A stretch of DNA of 64,000 bases, from contig NZ_JAVRHN010000008.1 in the NCBI RefSeq assembly GCF_031846645.1, positions 124,001-188,000 on the forward strand, given 5' to 3'. How positions within the stretch are numbered: position 1 is the first letter of the stretch; each line of letters begins with the position of its first letter. The position numbers were made by a program, and so were the translations under genes. Positions 53,486-62,286 of the stretch are shown in pieces. A model generated the notes under the pieces. It ran no database searches. It was not told where the DNA came from and was given only the letters and a program-made list of their open reading frames with translations. The stretch is from Autumnicola psychrophila (GTDB taxonomy: Bacteria > Bacteroidota > Bacteroidia > Flavobacteriales > Flavobacteriaceae).

Positions 53486-54235
53486 ATGAAATACAGATTT
53501 TTTATTTTAATTGTCTTATCAATTTTTATTTCCTGTAAGCAATCAGATGGAGAGCTGGATGCACAGGAAGTTGTAAATAGAGCGATTGAGATTGCAGGTG
53601 GGGAGAATTATGAAAGAGCCAGCATTAAATTCGATTTCAGAAATAGTACCTATAGGAGTAGCCGTAATAATGGAGAATTTGAGTTGGAGCGGTTAGTGGT
53701 AGATTCCGCAGGATTTAAAACGCGTGACGTGTTAACTAATAATGGCCTGGTAAGGTTTAGAAATGATTCTGCTGTTAAGATTGCAGATTCCCTTATGAAT
53801 TCCGTGAGCAACAGTGTGAATTCGGTGCATTATTTTGTGCAGTTACCTTATGGTCTTAACGCTCCGGCAGCCAATAAAGAACTGGTTGGTCGTGATACCA
53901 TAAACAGTCAGGGATATTATGAAATTAAGGTGACTTTTAATGCTGAAGCTGGTGGTAGTGACCATGAAGATGTCTATTTATACTGGATTAATGACAATAC
54001 CTTTACGGTGGATTATCTGGCCTATAATTTTGAAGTAAATGAAGGGGGCGTAAGGTTTAGAAAAGCAATAAATCCGAGGGTTATCAACGGTATTCGTTTC
54101 GTTGATTACGAAAATTTTAAATACCCTGATGCTGATGTTAAATTGGAAAAGCTAGACAGTCTTTATACTGCTGGGGAGCTAGATTATATTTCAAAAATTG
54201 TTAACAGAAATATTGAAGTAGAACTTAGGGAGTAG
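53486..54235 (+). CDS. Lipoprotein, DUF6503-like
   Basis: A 249-residue lipoprotein; the lipobox is FISCKQS with Cys17. The rest is beta-rich, with EVVNRAIEIAGGENYERASI near the start and YLYWINDNTFTVDYLAYNFE in the middle, in the pattern of flavobacterial DUF6503 proteins. It is probably on the outer membrane. Function unknown; the family link is by recognition of these segments and is moderate. It has its own -7 element. Confidence 0.7.
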   Translation: MKYRFFILIVLSIFISCKQSDGELDAQEVVNRAIEIAGGENYERASIKFDFRNSTYRSSRNNGEFELERLVVDSAGFKTRDVLTNNGLVRFRNDSAVKIADSLMNSVSNSVNSVHYFVQLPYGLNAPAANKELVGRDTINSQGYYEIKVTFNAEAGGSDHEDVYLYWINDNTFTVDYLAYNFEVNEGGVRFRKAINPRVINGIRFVDYENFKYPDADVKLEKLDSLYTAGELDYISKIVNRNIEVELRE

Positions 54236-54289
54236 CTTCTAATTCTTTATGCTAGTTGCCAGGTGTTACGTTTTCTTTCCGGCTGGTTG

Positions 54290-54535
54290 CTATTCATCTT
54301 TAAAATCCTTCGGAAATGTTTCCCTGGCTATTTTCAAGGCTTCGTCGTAGTGATCTTTAACAACAAAAAGAAGAACCTGGCCCGGTAATCCTCCACCAAA
54401 ACCTGCCCTTAAACCTGAATCAAAGTCGTTTCTTACCCGGGAAGATATTCCTTCTTTTTCAAACAGTTCCTGTAAGTATTGAATATTGGTTTCAGCACCT
54501 GTATAGACGTGTTTATAGCTTTGGTCGGTATCCAT
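54290..54535 (-). CDS. DUF2007 family putative signal transducing protein
   Basis: An 81-residue protein. KHVYTGAETNIQYLQELFEKEGISSRVRND and LPGQVLLFVVKDHYDEALKIA have the small ACT/DUF2007-like alpha/beta pattern. Small stand-alone copies are common, with no tested function. It lies on the minus strand between the DUF6503 lipoprotein and the 247-residue gene. Confidence 0.75.
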   Translation of the reverse strand: MDTDQSYKHVYTGAETNIQYLQELFEKEGISSRVRNDFDSGLRAGFGGGLPGQVLLFVVKDHYDEALKIARETFPKDFKDE

Positions 54536-54610
54536 AAATTTATTGTTTTGAAGAACTAAAATACAAATATCAACGCTTGTAAACAGGGGCTTTATGCAGA
54601 GTTTAACGTT

Positions 54611-55354
54611 CTAGGCATTATAGTACTTGCTGTTCCAGATTTCGCTGCTAAAATTCTTTCCTTTTTTAATTCCGAAGAAAATAGCAAGGCCTGCAACCCA
54701 TTTAAACATAAAAAAGAAGATGATAAAAAATTCGGCTGTAGTCTGGCGGGGGGAAAACATCCCATCCGGCACCAGTAAAGCAAGCAAGAAGCTTCCAATA
54801 ATCAGGACTATAGCAAAATTTTCAAATGTTCTGAAGGGCCACATAAAGATTTTGCGAAACGGACTTAGATCATTTCCCCATTTATGGATCAAATAGTAAT
54901 AATCATTTCCCATTGGCGCCATAAGTAAAGGGTCATCTGCATTTTTAAGCTTAAAAAGTTTAGAAGGAGCAAGTATTTTAAAACCTTTTAAGGAGGTGTC
55001 ATGCTGTTGCTCCAAACGTCTTATTTCGGAAATCGCCTCGTGCGGGATATTACCCTTAAAATATTTTGTACTTAAAAAGCGTAGGCGGTATATCACACAA
55101 ATTTTTTCAATATCTGAAATATGGAATATCCTGTTGCTTTCCAGATGATCAAAATTAAAGCTATTTCTGTCTATTGAAGATCCATCCTTCAGCGACTCCA
55201 GGATAACATCATTGTGGTTTTCAGTAGCTTTTAAAATATCCTGAACCTGTTGCAGAATCTTTTCTTCAGAAATTCTTTTGTTGCGGGAACGTAAAAGTTT
55301 TTTTTGAATATCAGTGGGTGAGAGGTTCAGCTTCATTAATCGATTCTTTAGCAT
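54611..55354 (-). CDS. Protein of unknown function with C-terminal membrane helices
   Basis: A 247-residue protein with a start at 55354 (MLKNRLMK) or seven residues later. The first 170 residues are soluble and basic, with LRFLSTKYFKGNIPHEAISE and APSKLFKLKNADDPLLMAP as distinctive parts. Two hydrophobic helices follow (FENFAIVLIIGSFLLALLVP and EFFIIFFFMFKWVAGLAIFF). I recognise no family. The upstream gap of 321 bp carries one dispersed repeat copy. Confidence 0.6.
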   Translation of the reverse strand: MLKNRLMKLNLSPTDIQKKLLRSRNKRISEEKILQQVQDILKATENHNDVILESLKDGSSIDRNSFNFDHLESNRIFHISDIEKICVIYRLRFLSTKYFKGNIPHEAISEIRRLEQQHDTSLKGFKILAPSKLFKLKNADDPLLMAPMGNDYYYLIHKWGNDLSPFRKIFMWPFRTFENFAIVLIIGSFLLALLVPDGMFSPRQTTAEFFIIFFFMFKWVAGLAIFFGIKKGKNFSSEIWNSKYYNA

Positions 55355-55483
55355 CCAGCACTAAATTAAGTATTTAACTCCTAAAATCCCAACAAATTTT
55401 TTAAGACAAACGTTAATAATCTTTTCAGAGTAATAGAACTTATAAAACATAATAAAGGTGAAGGTACATCGGGTCATCATAGA

Positions 55484-55510
55484 ACGACGATAATTGCCAT
55501 ATTTAGCACC
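55484..55510 (-). repeat. Dispersed repeat, degenerate copy
   Basis: On the minus strand it reads AAATATGGCAATTATCGTCG, matching the core with two changes. It lies in the 321 bp divergent gap 55355-55675, which holds nothing else I can identify. The nearby CCTGCCTGAA also occurs beside the copy at 21657. Confidence 0.6.
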
Positions 55511-55675
55511 TGCCTGAACCTGATCAATAAATACTACGATAGCTTTTAAAGTGAATTAGGAATTGTTTATCCTTTCGGTACTTACCTTGTTAAACTTAAT
55601 TAAAAGTGCCTGAAAGCCTTTATTTTTCAGGACATAAGAACTAATTTAAAATTTTTAAAAAGAAAAATAGTAACT

Positions 55676-56257
55676 ATGAAAAATTTAAACTCTTATTTTT
55701 TAATATTGCTGGCAACTTTAACGCTTGCAGCATGTGGTTCTGGAAGTGGACCTTCAAAGGATAATGCAAAGAAGTTAAAAGCATATGATTCTTATGCATA
55801 TCTGCCAAATAAAGATACAATCAAAAGCCGTAAGCTTGATAATGAGGAAATTCAGGAGAACATTATAGAGACCATAAACATGCATATGCAGGAAGAAGGG
55901 TATGTTTTGGATATAGGCCAGCCTGACGTTCTCATCTATGTTCATTCTATGTTTGATGAAGATATAGCAGGCATCTCAAACCCGGTATATACCAGCTATT
56001 CTTATTACCGTCCGGGACATTTCATTGGTTCTTATTACGAACCTTACACTTATGAAAACTATTATACGATACAGAGAATAACCGGAAGTGATGCAAAGCA
56101 GATTCCTTATGTGGAAAGGTCTATTGTAATTGATTTTATAGACAGGAGAACTAATGAAATCTTATGGCGTGCTACAAGTCCTGAAGAAATTGGAACGCGT
56201 AGAATGGAAAGTGATATCCAGGAATATATAGACGAAATTTTTAAAGATTTCCCATAG
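55676..56257 (+). CDS. Lipoprotein, DUF4136 domain
   Basis: A 193-residue lipoprotein with lipobox LAACGSG (Cys20). The DUF4136 domain spans about 35-190: YDSYAYLP, INMHMQEEGYVLDIGQPDVLIYVHS, VIDFIDRRTNEILWRA, YIDEIFKDFP. Such proteins are outer-membrane lipoproteins of unknown role. The gene is followed by a strong terminator. Confidence 0.85.
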   Translation: MKNLNSYFLILLATLTLAACGSGSGPSKDNAKKLKAYDSYAYLPNKDTIKSRKLDNEEIQENIIETINMHMQEEGYVLDIGQPDVLIYVHSMFDEDIAGISNPVYTSYSYYRPGHFIGSYYEPYTYENYYTIQRITGSDAKQIPYVERSIVIDFIDRRTNEILWRATSPEEIGTRRMESDIQEYIDEIFKDFP

Positions 56258-56281
56258 TAGGAAATTAAATTTTAAAAACAG

Positions 56282-56314
56282 AAAAACCGTGTAAAATGCT
56301 TTACACGGTTTTTT
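56282..56314. terminator. Rho-independent terminator
   Basis: AAAAACCGTGTAAA at 56282-56295 pairs with TTTACACGGTTTTT at 56300-56313 around ATGC. It can serve both the DUF4136 gene and convergent pheT. Confidence 0.9.
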
Positions 56315-56333
56315 GCTTTAAGCTATTACTATT

Positions 56334-58760
56334 TTATCTCAATTCAGCTTGAAGATCTTTTTCAAATCTTTGCTGAAGTTTACTCATAATTTTGTCAACC
56401 TGCTTATCTGTAAGCGTCTTATTTTCATCCTGAAACATAAAGCTTACTGCATAACTTTTTTTGCCTTCAGGAAGGTTACTTCCCTGGTATACATCAAATA
56501 AATTTACAGTTTTCAGGAATTTCTTTTCTGTTTGTATTGCAATGGATTGAATATCTTCATACTTAACCGACTCGTCCAATAACAGCGCGAAATCCCTTCT
56601 TACCGCCGGAAACCTTGGAATTGCAGTGAAGTTGATTTTTTGTGTTTTTACCAATTCAATAACAGCATCCCAGTTAAAATCGGCAAAAAGTACTTCCTGA
56701 TCGATATCAAAATGTTTTAAAATCGATTTTCTAACCACCCCGAATTCTACCAGAGTGGCTTTTTTGGAACTCATAGCAACCCCTTCAGAAAAAACATCAG
56801 ATTTAGCTGATCCGGCTTTAAGATTTGTAATTCCCAGGCGGTTCAGGATCGATTCCACAACCCCTTTCAGATAGAAGAAATTCCCTCTATTCTCCTGTGA
56901 GTTCCATCCTTCCGGATTTCTATTTCCAGATATAAAAACAGACAGATGTTTATTTTCCACGCGACCGCTTACGTAATTGTGGTACGTCTTTCCGAATTCA
57001 AAAAGCTTTAAATCACCGTGGCGGCGATTAATATTGTAACTTACTGTTTCCAGTCCGGAAAATAACAAAGACTGACGCATCACGCTAAGATCCTGGCTAA
57101 GCGGATTAAGCATGTTCACGCTATGTTCCTCTTTTAATTGTTCACTTAGCTTAATATAAGCAGGACTGGTAAGAGAGTTCGCCATAGTTTCGTGAAATCC
57201 CTGGCCTGTTAATTGGTTGGCGATAATGTTCTGCAACTTATAATCTTCATATTTTGAAGAATTGGCAACAGAAATTTTTAATTTCTCACCAAATTTAATG
57301 TTGTTATAACCGTAAACCCTGAGAATTTCTTCGATAACATCAGATTCCCTTTGCACATCTACCCTATATGAAGGAATAGTAAGTCCCATTCCAGTCTCGG
57401 TAACATTATTTACTCTAATTTCCAGGGAAGCCAGAATAGATTTTATTGTCTCTTCCTGAAGGTTTTCACCAATCAGTTTATTCACCTTTTCAAAAGTGAG
57501 GAACACCTGAAAATCCTCAATTTTTTTCGGGTAGATATCGTCAATATCGCTGGTAATTTCCCCGCCGGTGATTTCTTTTATAAGCAAGGCTGCACGTTTA
57601 ATTGCATATTCAGCAATGCTGGGATCAATACCACGTTCGTACCTGAAAGATGCATCGGTATTTAGTGCGTGTCTTTTTGCTGTTTTCCTCACGCTAACTG
57701 AGTTGAAGTAGGCGCTCTCCAGGAAAATCTTATTGGTATTAGCTGATACACCACTGCCCAGTCCACCAAATACACCGGCAATGGCAAGAGGTTTTTCGGC
57801 GTCGCAAATCATTAGATCCTCTTCATGAAGCTCTCTTTCCACTTCGTCTAAAGTGATAAATTTGGTGCCTTTTTCCAGTGTACGTACTTTTATTTCTCTT
57901 CCTGCAATTTTATCCGCATCAAAAGCGTGCAGCGGTTGCCCCAATTCGTGCATTACATAATTGGTAATATCAACCACATTATTTTTAGGGGTAATTCCAA
58001 TAGCTTTTAAACGATTTTGTAACCAGGATGGTGACGGTTCAATTTTTACTCCGGAAACGGTTACTCCGCAATATCTTGGCGCTAGGCTGGAATCCTCTAT
58101 ATGTATCGGAATTTTGAGGCTTCGGTTATCTACATGAAAACTACTAACCGAAGGGGTGATCAACTCGAGATTTTTGCCTTGTTGCTTGTAGCCTGCCTTT
58201 AAATCCCTGGCTACACCCCAGTGGCTCATCGCATCTGCACGGTTTGGGGTAAGGCCGATTTCAAAAACATGATCATTTTCAATCTCAAAGATTTCAGCAA
58301 CGGGCGTTCCGGGAATCAATTCGTTATCCATTACCATAATCCCTTCGTGGCTGCCGCCCAGGCCAATTTCTTTTTCTGAACAGATCATCCCGTGGCTTAC
58401 TTCACCACGAATTTTTCCCTTTTTGATAGTCCATTCTTCCCCGTTTTCATCATAGAGTGTAGTCCCAATTGTTGCCACTGGCACTTTTTGTCCGGCTGCA
58501 ATATTGGGAGCACCACAAACTATTTGCACATTTTCACCATTACCAAAATCTACAGTCGTTAAATTTAACCGGTCTGCATTGGGATGTGGATTACAGGTTA
58601 ACACGTGGCCAACCAAGACTCCTTGCAGTCCGCCTTTAATGCTTTGGAAGGAATTGATTCCTTCTACTTCAAGCCCAAGGTCTGTTAGCAAATCTCCGGT
58701 TTCGATCGGATTTTCAGGGAGTTTAATGAATTGCTTTAGCCAGTTGTAAGAAATTTTCAT
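56334..58760 (-). CDS. pheT: Phenylalanyl-tRNA synthetase beta subunit
   Basis: An 808-residue subunit. The N-terminal tRNA-binding domain (about 40-150, GVLVGHVLTCNPHPNADRLN) is followed by the B3/B4 editing domain and the B5 and core modules (IGLTPNRADAMS, GLTIPSYRVDVQRESDVIEE), and the C-terminal anticodon-binding domain. It charges tRNA-Phe as part of an alpha2-beta2 enzyme; pheS is not in this window. A TATCTTTG element (plus-strand CAAAGATA at 58781-58788) stands 21 bp upstream. Confidence 0.96.
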   Translation of the reverse strand: MKISYNWLKQFIKLPENPIETGDLLTDLGLEVEGINSFQSIKGGLQGVLVGHVLTCNPHPNADRLNLTTVDFGNGENVQIVCGAPNIAAGQKVPVATIGTTLYDENGEEWTIKKGKIRGEVSHGMICSEKEIGLGGSHEGIMVMDNELIPGTPVAEIFEIENDHVFEIGLTPNRADAMSHWGVARDLKAGYKQQGKNLELITPSVSSFHVDNRSLKIPIHIEDSSLAPRYCGVTVSGVKIEPSPSWLQNRLKAIGITPKNNVVDITNYVMHELGQPLHAFDADKIAGREIKVRTLEKGTKFITLDEVERELHEEDLMICDAEKPLAIAGVFGGLGSGVSANTNKIFLESAYFNSVSVRKTAKRHALNTDASFRYERGIDPSIAEYAIKRAALLIKEITGGEITSDIDDIYPKKIEDFQVFLTFEKVNKLIGENLQEETIKSILASLEIRVNNVTETGMGLTIPSYRVDVQRESDVIEEILRVYGYNNIKFGEKLKISVANSSKYEDYKLQNIIANQLTGQGFHETMANSLTSPAYIKLSEQLKEEHSVNMLNPLSQDLSVMRQSLLFSGLETVSYNINRRHGDLKLFEFGKTYHNYVSGRVENKHLSVFISGNRNPEGWNSQENRGNFFYLKGVVESILNRLGITNLKAGSAKSDVFSEGVAMSSKKATLVEFGVVRKSILKHFDIDQEVLFADFNWDAVIELVKTQKINFTAIPRFPAVRRDFALLLDESVKYEDIQSIAIQTEKKFLKTVNLFDVYQGSNLPEGKKSYAVSFMFQDENKTLTDKQVDKIMSKLQQRFEKDLQAELR

Positions 58761-58780
58761 CGGGTTCTGTTTTCAGGCAG

Positions 58781-58788
58781 CAAAGATA
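58781..58788 (-). promoter_or_regulatory. Bacteroidota -7 element for pheT
   Basis: CAAAGATA on the plus strand is TATCTTTG on the minus strand, 21 bp before the pheT ATG. Confidence 0.5.
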
Positions 58789-59187
58789 GTACTACGATTG
58801 ATTTTAGCATAAATTAAAAGGGATTTTTGAAGGGTTCAAAAAATTAGAGCTTGAACTTTCCTAATTAGTATTAAACGGTTTTAAATATAAATCTGTTTAT
58901 CAAAAAACGTTAGAAGTAGAAAGATATAACTACAAGGGTAAATCACCTGATAAGCTACTCTATGTAGTTTGGAGAGCCCTGGTCGCTTTCAAAGTCTGCG
59001 ACAAATGAATTTCATAAATTTTAAGGATATCAGGGACGTTTACATAATCATAATCCGGTTCCTTTTTGCCTTCATGTCATTCAAGGTAATGTGATGCTAT
59101 ATTGAAGACGAAAAGACGGTGGCGAAGTACTAAGGCAACATATTTGAAAGGTGGTTGTGACACTTCTCATTTAAATTTAAAATTGAT

Positions 59188-59214
59188 ACCGAAATTTGGC
59201 AGTTTTCAGTAATT
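59188..59214 (+). repeat. Dispersed repeat, degenerate copy
   Basis: ACCGAAATTTGGCAGTTTTCAG resembles the core with several changes. It lies about 23 bp before the csaA start. Confidence 0.4.
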
Positions 59215-59236
59215 TCAGGTTGTAAAAGTAATATAT

Positions 59237-59572
59237 ATGGAGCTGTCCTGGAAAGATTTCGAAAAAGTGGAAATGCGTGTGGGAACAATCGTGGAAGTTA
59301 ATGACTTTCCGAAAGCCAGAAAACCCGCTTATCAGTTAAAAATAGATTTTGGAGAACAAATAGGATTTAGAAAATCTTCTGCGCAAATAACCGCACGCTA
59401 TAACATTGATGAACTCAAAGGAAAACAGGTTGTTGCTGTGGTTAATTTTCCGAAGAAACAGATTGCAAACTTTATGAGTGAATGCCTGGTGCTGGGAGCG
59501 GTGGGAGAGCAGAACGATATTGTTCTTTTACAGCCTGGTTTTGAAGTAGCAAACGGATTGAGAGTGGGATAA
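59237..59572 (+). CDS. csaA: CsaA-type tRNA-binding protein
   Basis: A 111-residue single-domain OB-fold tRNA-binding protein: FEKVEMRVGTIVEVNDFP, GFRKSSAQITARYN, VVAVVNFPKKQIANFMSECL. It resembles the B. subtilis CsaA chaperone-like protein and the tRNA-binding domain of aminoacyl-tRNA synthetases. It acts in the cytoplasm on unfolded proteins or tRNA. It lies divergent from pheT, whose N-terminus carries a related domain. Confidence 0.93.
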   Translation: MELSWKDFEKVEMRVGTIVEVNDFPKARKPAYQLKIDFGEQIGFRKSSAQITARYNIDELKGKQVVAVVNFPKKQIANFMSECLVLGAVGEQNDIVLLQPGFEVANGLRVG

Positions 59573-59607
59573 CAAAAAGTTGAGGGAAGTCCCCCTGACA
59601 AGAGAGC

Positions 59608-59641
59608 AAAAAAAAACCGCCCTAAAGGAAAGGACGGTTAA
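59608..59641 (-). terminator. Rho-independent terminator of the DUF3276 gene
   Basis: AACCG at 59615-59619 with an inner CCT pairs with AGG and CGGTT (59630-59639). In the minus direction it is followed by a run of T (the A-run at 59608-59616 on the plus strand). It lies 22 bp past the stop codon at 59663. Confidence 0.75.
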
Positions 59642-59662
59642 GATCTTAAAAAATGTAGTTTT

Positions 59663-60058
59663 CTAGATGTCGTCAAAACTTACATCTGTAAAAGCCTTTG
59701 CAGAGGTAGCTGTAGCTGCTGCTGCCGGCACACCATTGGTTTCTTCCTGCTCTTCTTCAGGCTTGAAATTTTTCTGATGGCGCTCACTAATTACCTCTTC
59801 ACCTTTTTCATCAAGAATGTAATCTGTCATTTCCTGAAGAATTTCATTAAATCCTGCGAAATCTTCTTTGTACAAGTAAATCTTATGTTTCTTGTAATAA
59901 AAAGAACCATCATCGTTAGTAAATTTTTTACTTTCTGTAATGGTTAGGTAGTAATCATCAGCCCTGGTAGCCCTTACATCAAAAAAGTAAGTTCTTCTTC
60001 CGGCTCTTAGCACTTTAGAGAATATTTCCTCTTTCTCCATCGTTCCCTTGTCGCTCAT
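59663..60058 (-). CDS. DUF3276 (Pur-alpha-like) protein
   Basis: A 131-residue protein. IFSKVLRAGRRTYFFDVRAT, DDYYLTITESKKF and YYKKHKIYLYKEDFAGFNEI are the Pur-alpha/PUR domain pattern; the C-terminus is acidic and alanine-rich. Bacterial Pur-alpha homologues (for example Borrelia BpuR) bind single-stranded DNA or RNA. The likely role is nucleic-acid binding in the cytoplasm. A start at MEKEE, six residues later, is also possible. Confidence 0.9.
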   Translation of the reverse strand: MSDKGTMEKEEIFSKVLRAGRRTYFFDVRATRADDYYLTITESKKFTNDDGSFYYKKHKIYLYKEDFAGFNEILQEMTDYILDEKGEEVISERHQKNFKPEEEQEETNGVPAAAATATSAKAFTDVSFDDI

Positions 60059-60130
60059 AAATAAATGCTTTAGTTGGTTTTTATTTGCTCTTCAAAAATC
60101 TAAAAATTATTAACATTTAGCAAAGAATTT

Positions 60131-61888
60131 TCACATTTCTTTTTCATTTAACTGTTTTGCATAGAGCTCTTTATAATATCCTGATTGGTTTATTAATTGG
60201 GAATGAGTGCCTTGTTGTACTATTCGCCCATCTTCCAGGATGATTATCTTGTCTGCATTCTTAGCTGAAGAGATCCTGTGGCTAATAATAATCGTGGTTT
60301 TCTCTTTGGAAATTTTGAAAAGGTTATTCAGGATTTCTTCTTCAGTTTCTGTATCTACAGCTGAAAGACAGTCGTCAAAAAGCAAAATTTCGGGGTCATG
60401 AATTATCGCCCTTGCAATGGAAACCCGCTGTTTTTGTCCACCGGAAAGGGTTATTCCCCGTTCTCCAAGTACGGTGTCATAACCTTTGCTGAAGTTCTTG
60501 ATGTTTTTATGGACTGAAGCATTTCTGGCAGCTTCATATATTTCATCATCGCTGGCATCCGTTTTACCAAATTTTATATTGTTGCGAATAGAGTCACTAA
60601 AGAGAAAAGCATCCTGGGGAACATAACCTATACTTTTTCTTAGGCTCTCCAAATTTAAATCCTGAATACTTTCTCCATCAATAACTATTTCGCCTTCCTC
60701 CACATCATAAAGACGGCCGATAAGTTCCAAAATTGTTGATTTTCCGGCACCGGTTTTTCCAATAATGGCCAAAGTTTCTCCATTTTCAACTTCAAACGAG
60801 ATATTCTTTAAAGCTGTAATGTTTGTATCGTCGTAAGTAAAACTTACATTTTTAAATGCAATAGCTCCTTTTATATTATCGGGAGCGCTTTTCTGATTTG
60901 TGATTTCCGGTTTTTGGTCCAGGAATTCATTGATTCTTTCCTGGGAAGCCGAGGCCTGTTGCACCAGGGAAGTTACCCATCCTATAGAAGCTACAGGCCA
61001 CGTAAGCATATTCACATAAAGCAGGAATTCTACAATTACTCCAAGATTTTCAATTTCACCGTTAAGATATTTTCTTCCGCCTATATAAATTACGAGGATA
61101 TTACTTATCCCGATAAGCAAGACCATAAGCGGAAAGAAGAATGCCTGAACCTTTACAAGATCAAGGTTTTTATCCCGGTTCCCGTTGGAAAGTTCTTCAA
61201 AGTTACGGTTGGTATGTTGCTCCATTCCGTAAGATTTTATCACCGCAATTCCGCTAAAACTTTCCTGAGTAAAGGTATTTAACCTGGATAAATACTGTTG
61301 TACCACAGTACTACGTTTATGAATAGCAACACTTAATTTATAAATGGCAAAGGATAGCACCGGTAGAGGAATAACGGTATAGAGCGTAAGTTCTGGCGCA
61401 GCATCTATCATATAAATTAAAACCACCACAGTAGAGGTAAAAGTAGTTACACTGTACATCATAGCCGGGCCCAGATACATCCGCACTTTGGAAACATCCT
61501 CACTAATCCTGTTCATCAAATCGCCGGTACGGTTTTTCTTATAGAAATTAAGTGAAAGATCCTGATAGTGACGGTACACTTCGTTTTTAAGATCAAACTC
61601 CATGTGACGGGACACTACGATAAATGTTTGTCTCATCAGGAAGGTGAAAAATGCAGAAATAAGAGTAGCACCTACGATGATCATGATATTATAGGCAAGT
61701 TCACTGCGAACCACAGAAATATCAGTTATATTTCCTTTTATATAATCCTCAATAACATTGGTAGAATCACCAATTAAAGGAATATAATAAATGGCAAATA
61801 TTCGTGCGGCTATAGTGATAATAAGTCCGCTAAGAAGTTTCCATTTATATTTATAGAAATATTTATTAAGATGTTTTAAATGCTTCAT
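60131..61888 (-). CDS. ABC transporter, fused permease-ATPase (MsbA/MDR type)
   Basis: A 585-residue half-transporter. The first 320 residues form six transmembrane helices. The nucleotide-binding domain has Walker A GKTGAGKST, signature LSGGQKQRVS, Walker B LLFDDCLSAVD and H-loop IISHRIS. It works as a homodimer or heterodimer. Candidates for the substrate are lipids, LPS-like molecules or drugs; none is indicated by neighbours. In flavobacteria a similar transporter precedes nusB, as here, but the two are divergent in this window. Confidence 0.93.
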   Translation of the reverse strand: MKHLKHLNKYFYKYKWKLLSGLIITIAARIFAIYYIPLIGDSTNVIEDYIKGNITDISVVRSELAYNIMIIVGATLISAFFTFLMRQTFIVVSRHMEFDLKNEVYRHYQDLSLNFYKKNRTGDLMNRISEDVSKVRMYLGPAMMYSVTTFTSTVVVLIYMIDAAPELTLYTVIPLPVLSFAIYKLSVAIHKRSTVVQQYLSRLNTFTQESFSGIAVIKSYGMEQHTNRNFEELSNGNRDKNLDLVKVQAFFFPLMVLLIGISNILVIYIGGRKYLNGEIENLGVIVEFLLYVNMLTWPVASIGWVTSLVQQASASQERINEFLDQKPEITNQKSAPDNIKGAIAFKNVSFTYDDTNITALKNISFEVENGETLAIIGKTGAGKSTILELIGRLYDVEEGEIVIDGESIQDLNLESLRKSIGYVPQDAFLFSDSIRNNIKFGKTDASDDEIYEAARNASVHKNIKNFSKGYDTVLGERGITLSGGQKQRVSIARAIIHDPEILLFDDCLSAVDTETEEEILNNLFKISKEKTTIIISHRISSAKNADKIIILEDGRIVQQGTHSQLINQSGYYKELYAKQLNEKEM

Positions 61889-62286
61889 TAAGCCTGGAGG
61901 TTCAGTGATCCAATTTATTAAAATTTACTCCTTCTATTTCAGAACCAGTCGGTTTATATGTGTTTGCCTTACCGGAAAAGAACATGAAAAAGATGCATCC
62001 GGTTATAGGGACAACATATTTTAAGGTGTTTGCAATTTTCGGGTGCAAAGATAAGGGATTATAAGTAGATATGGGTATATGCGTTCGTGTTTTACTGCCA
62101 CCGATCTACGCTAATCACGACTTAAGTTATAAAAAAATATTAAGGGGGGATTAAATGAAATTTGCAGTGCCAATAAGTTTGAATAAGAAAAAATCTATTT
62201 TGCAGTAGTCAGTTTTAAATTATTGGTATTTTTGCAGGGCGGAATTAATTCCCGCCCATTTTAATTATAAAAGTTCTTTTACACTT
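61889..62286. other. Intergenic stretch between the ABC transporter and nusB
   Basis: About 398 bp. A TATTTTTG element at 62227-62234 fits a promoter for nusB. TTTGCA (62029-62034) and TGCAAA (62043-62048) form a weak inverted repeat around an ATTTTCGG core. A 17-codon frame at 62155 is not credible as a gene. Nothing else is identified. Confidence 0.5.
62227..62234 (+). promoter_or_regulatory. Bacteroidota -7 element for nusB
   Basis: TATTTTTG matches TAnnTTTG, 52 bp before the nusB ATG at 62287. A TTTG at 62199-62202 could be the -33 box, but the 24 bp spacing is long. Confidence 0.4.

Larger units (their letters stand above)
58761..59236. other. Intergenic stretch upstream of pheT and csaA
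   Basis: About 476 bp. It holds the -7 element for pheT (58781-58788 on the minus strand), a degenerate dispersed repeat at 59188-59214, and no frame longer than about 30 codons with plausible coding character. Nothing else is identified. Confidence 0.5.

Noticed and set aside
58986..59095. Roughly 29-codon hydrophobic frame upstream of csaA
   Set aside because: No start context, family or codon bias to support it.
62155..62208. 17-codon frame with a G-rich upstream sequence
   Set aside because: Too short, and the preceding GGGGGG does not help in an organism that rarely uses Shine-Dalgarno sites.
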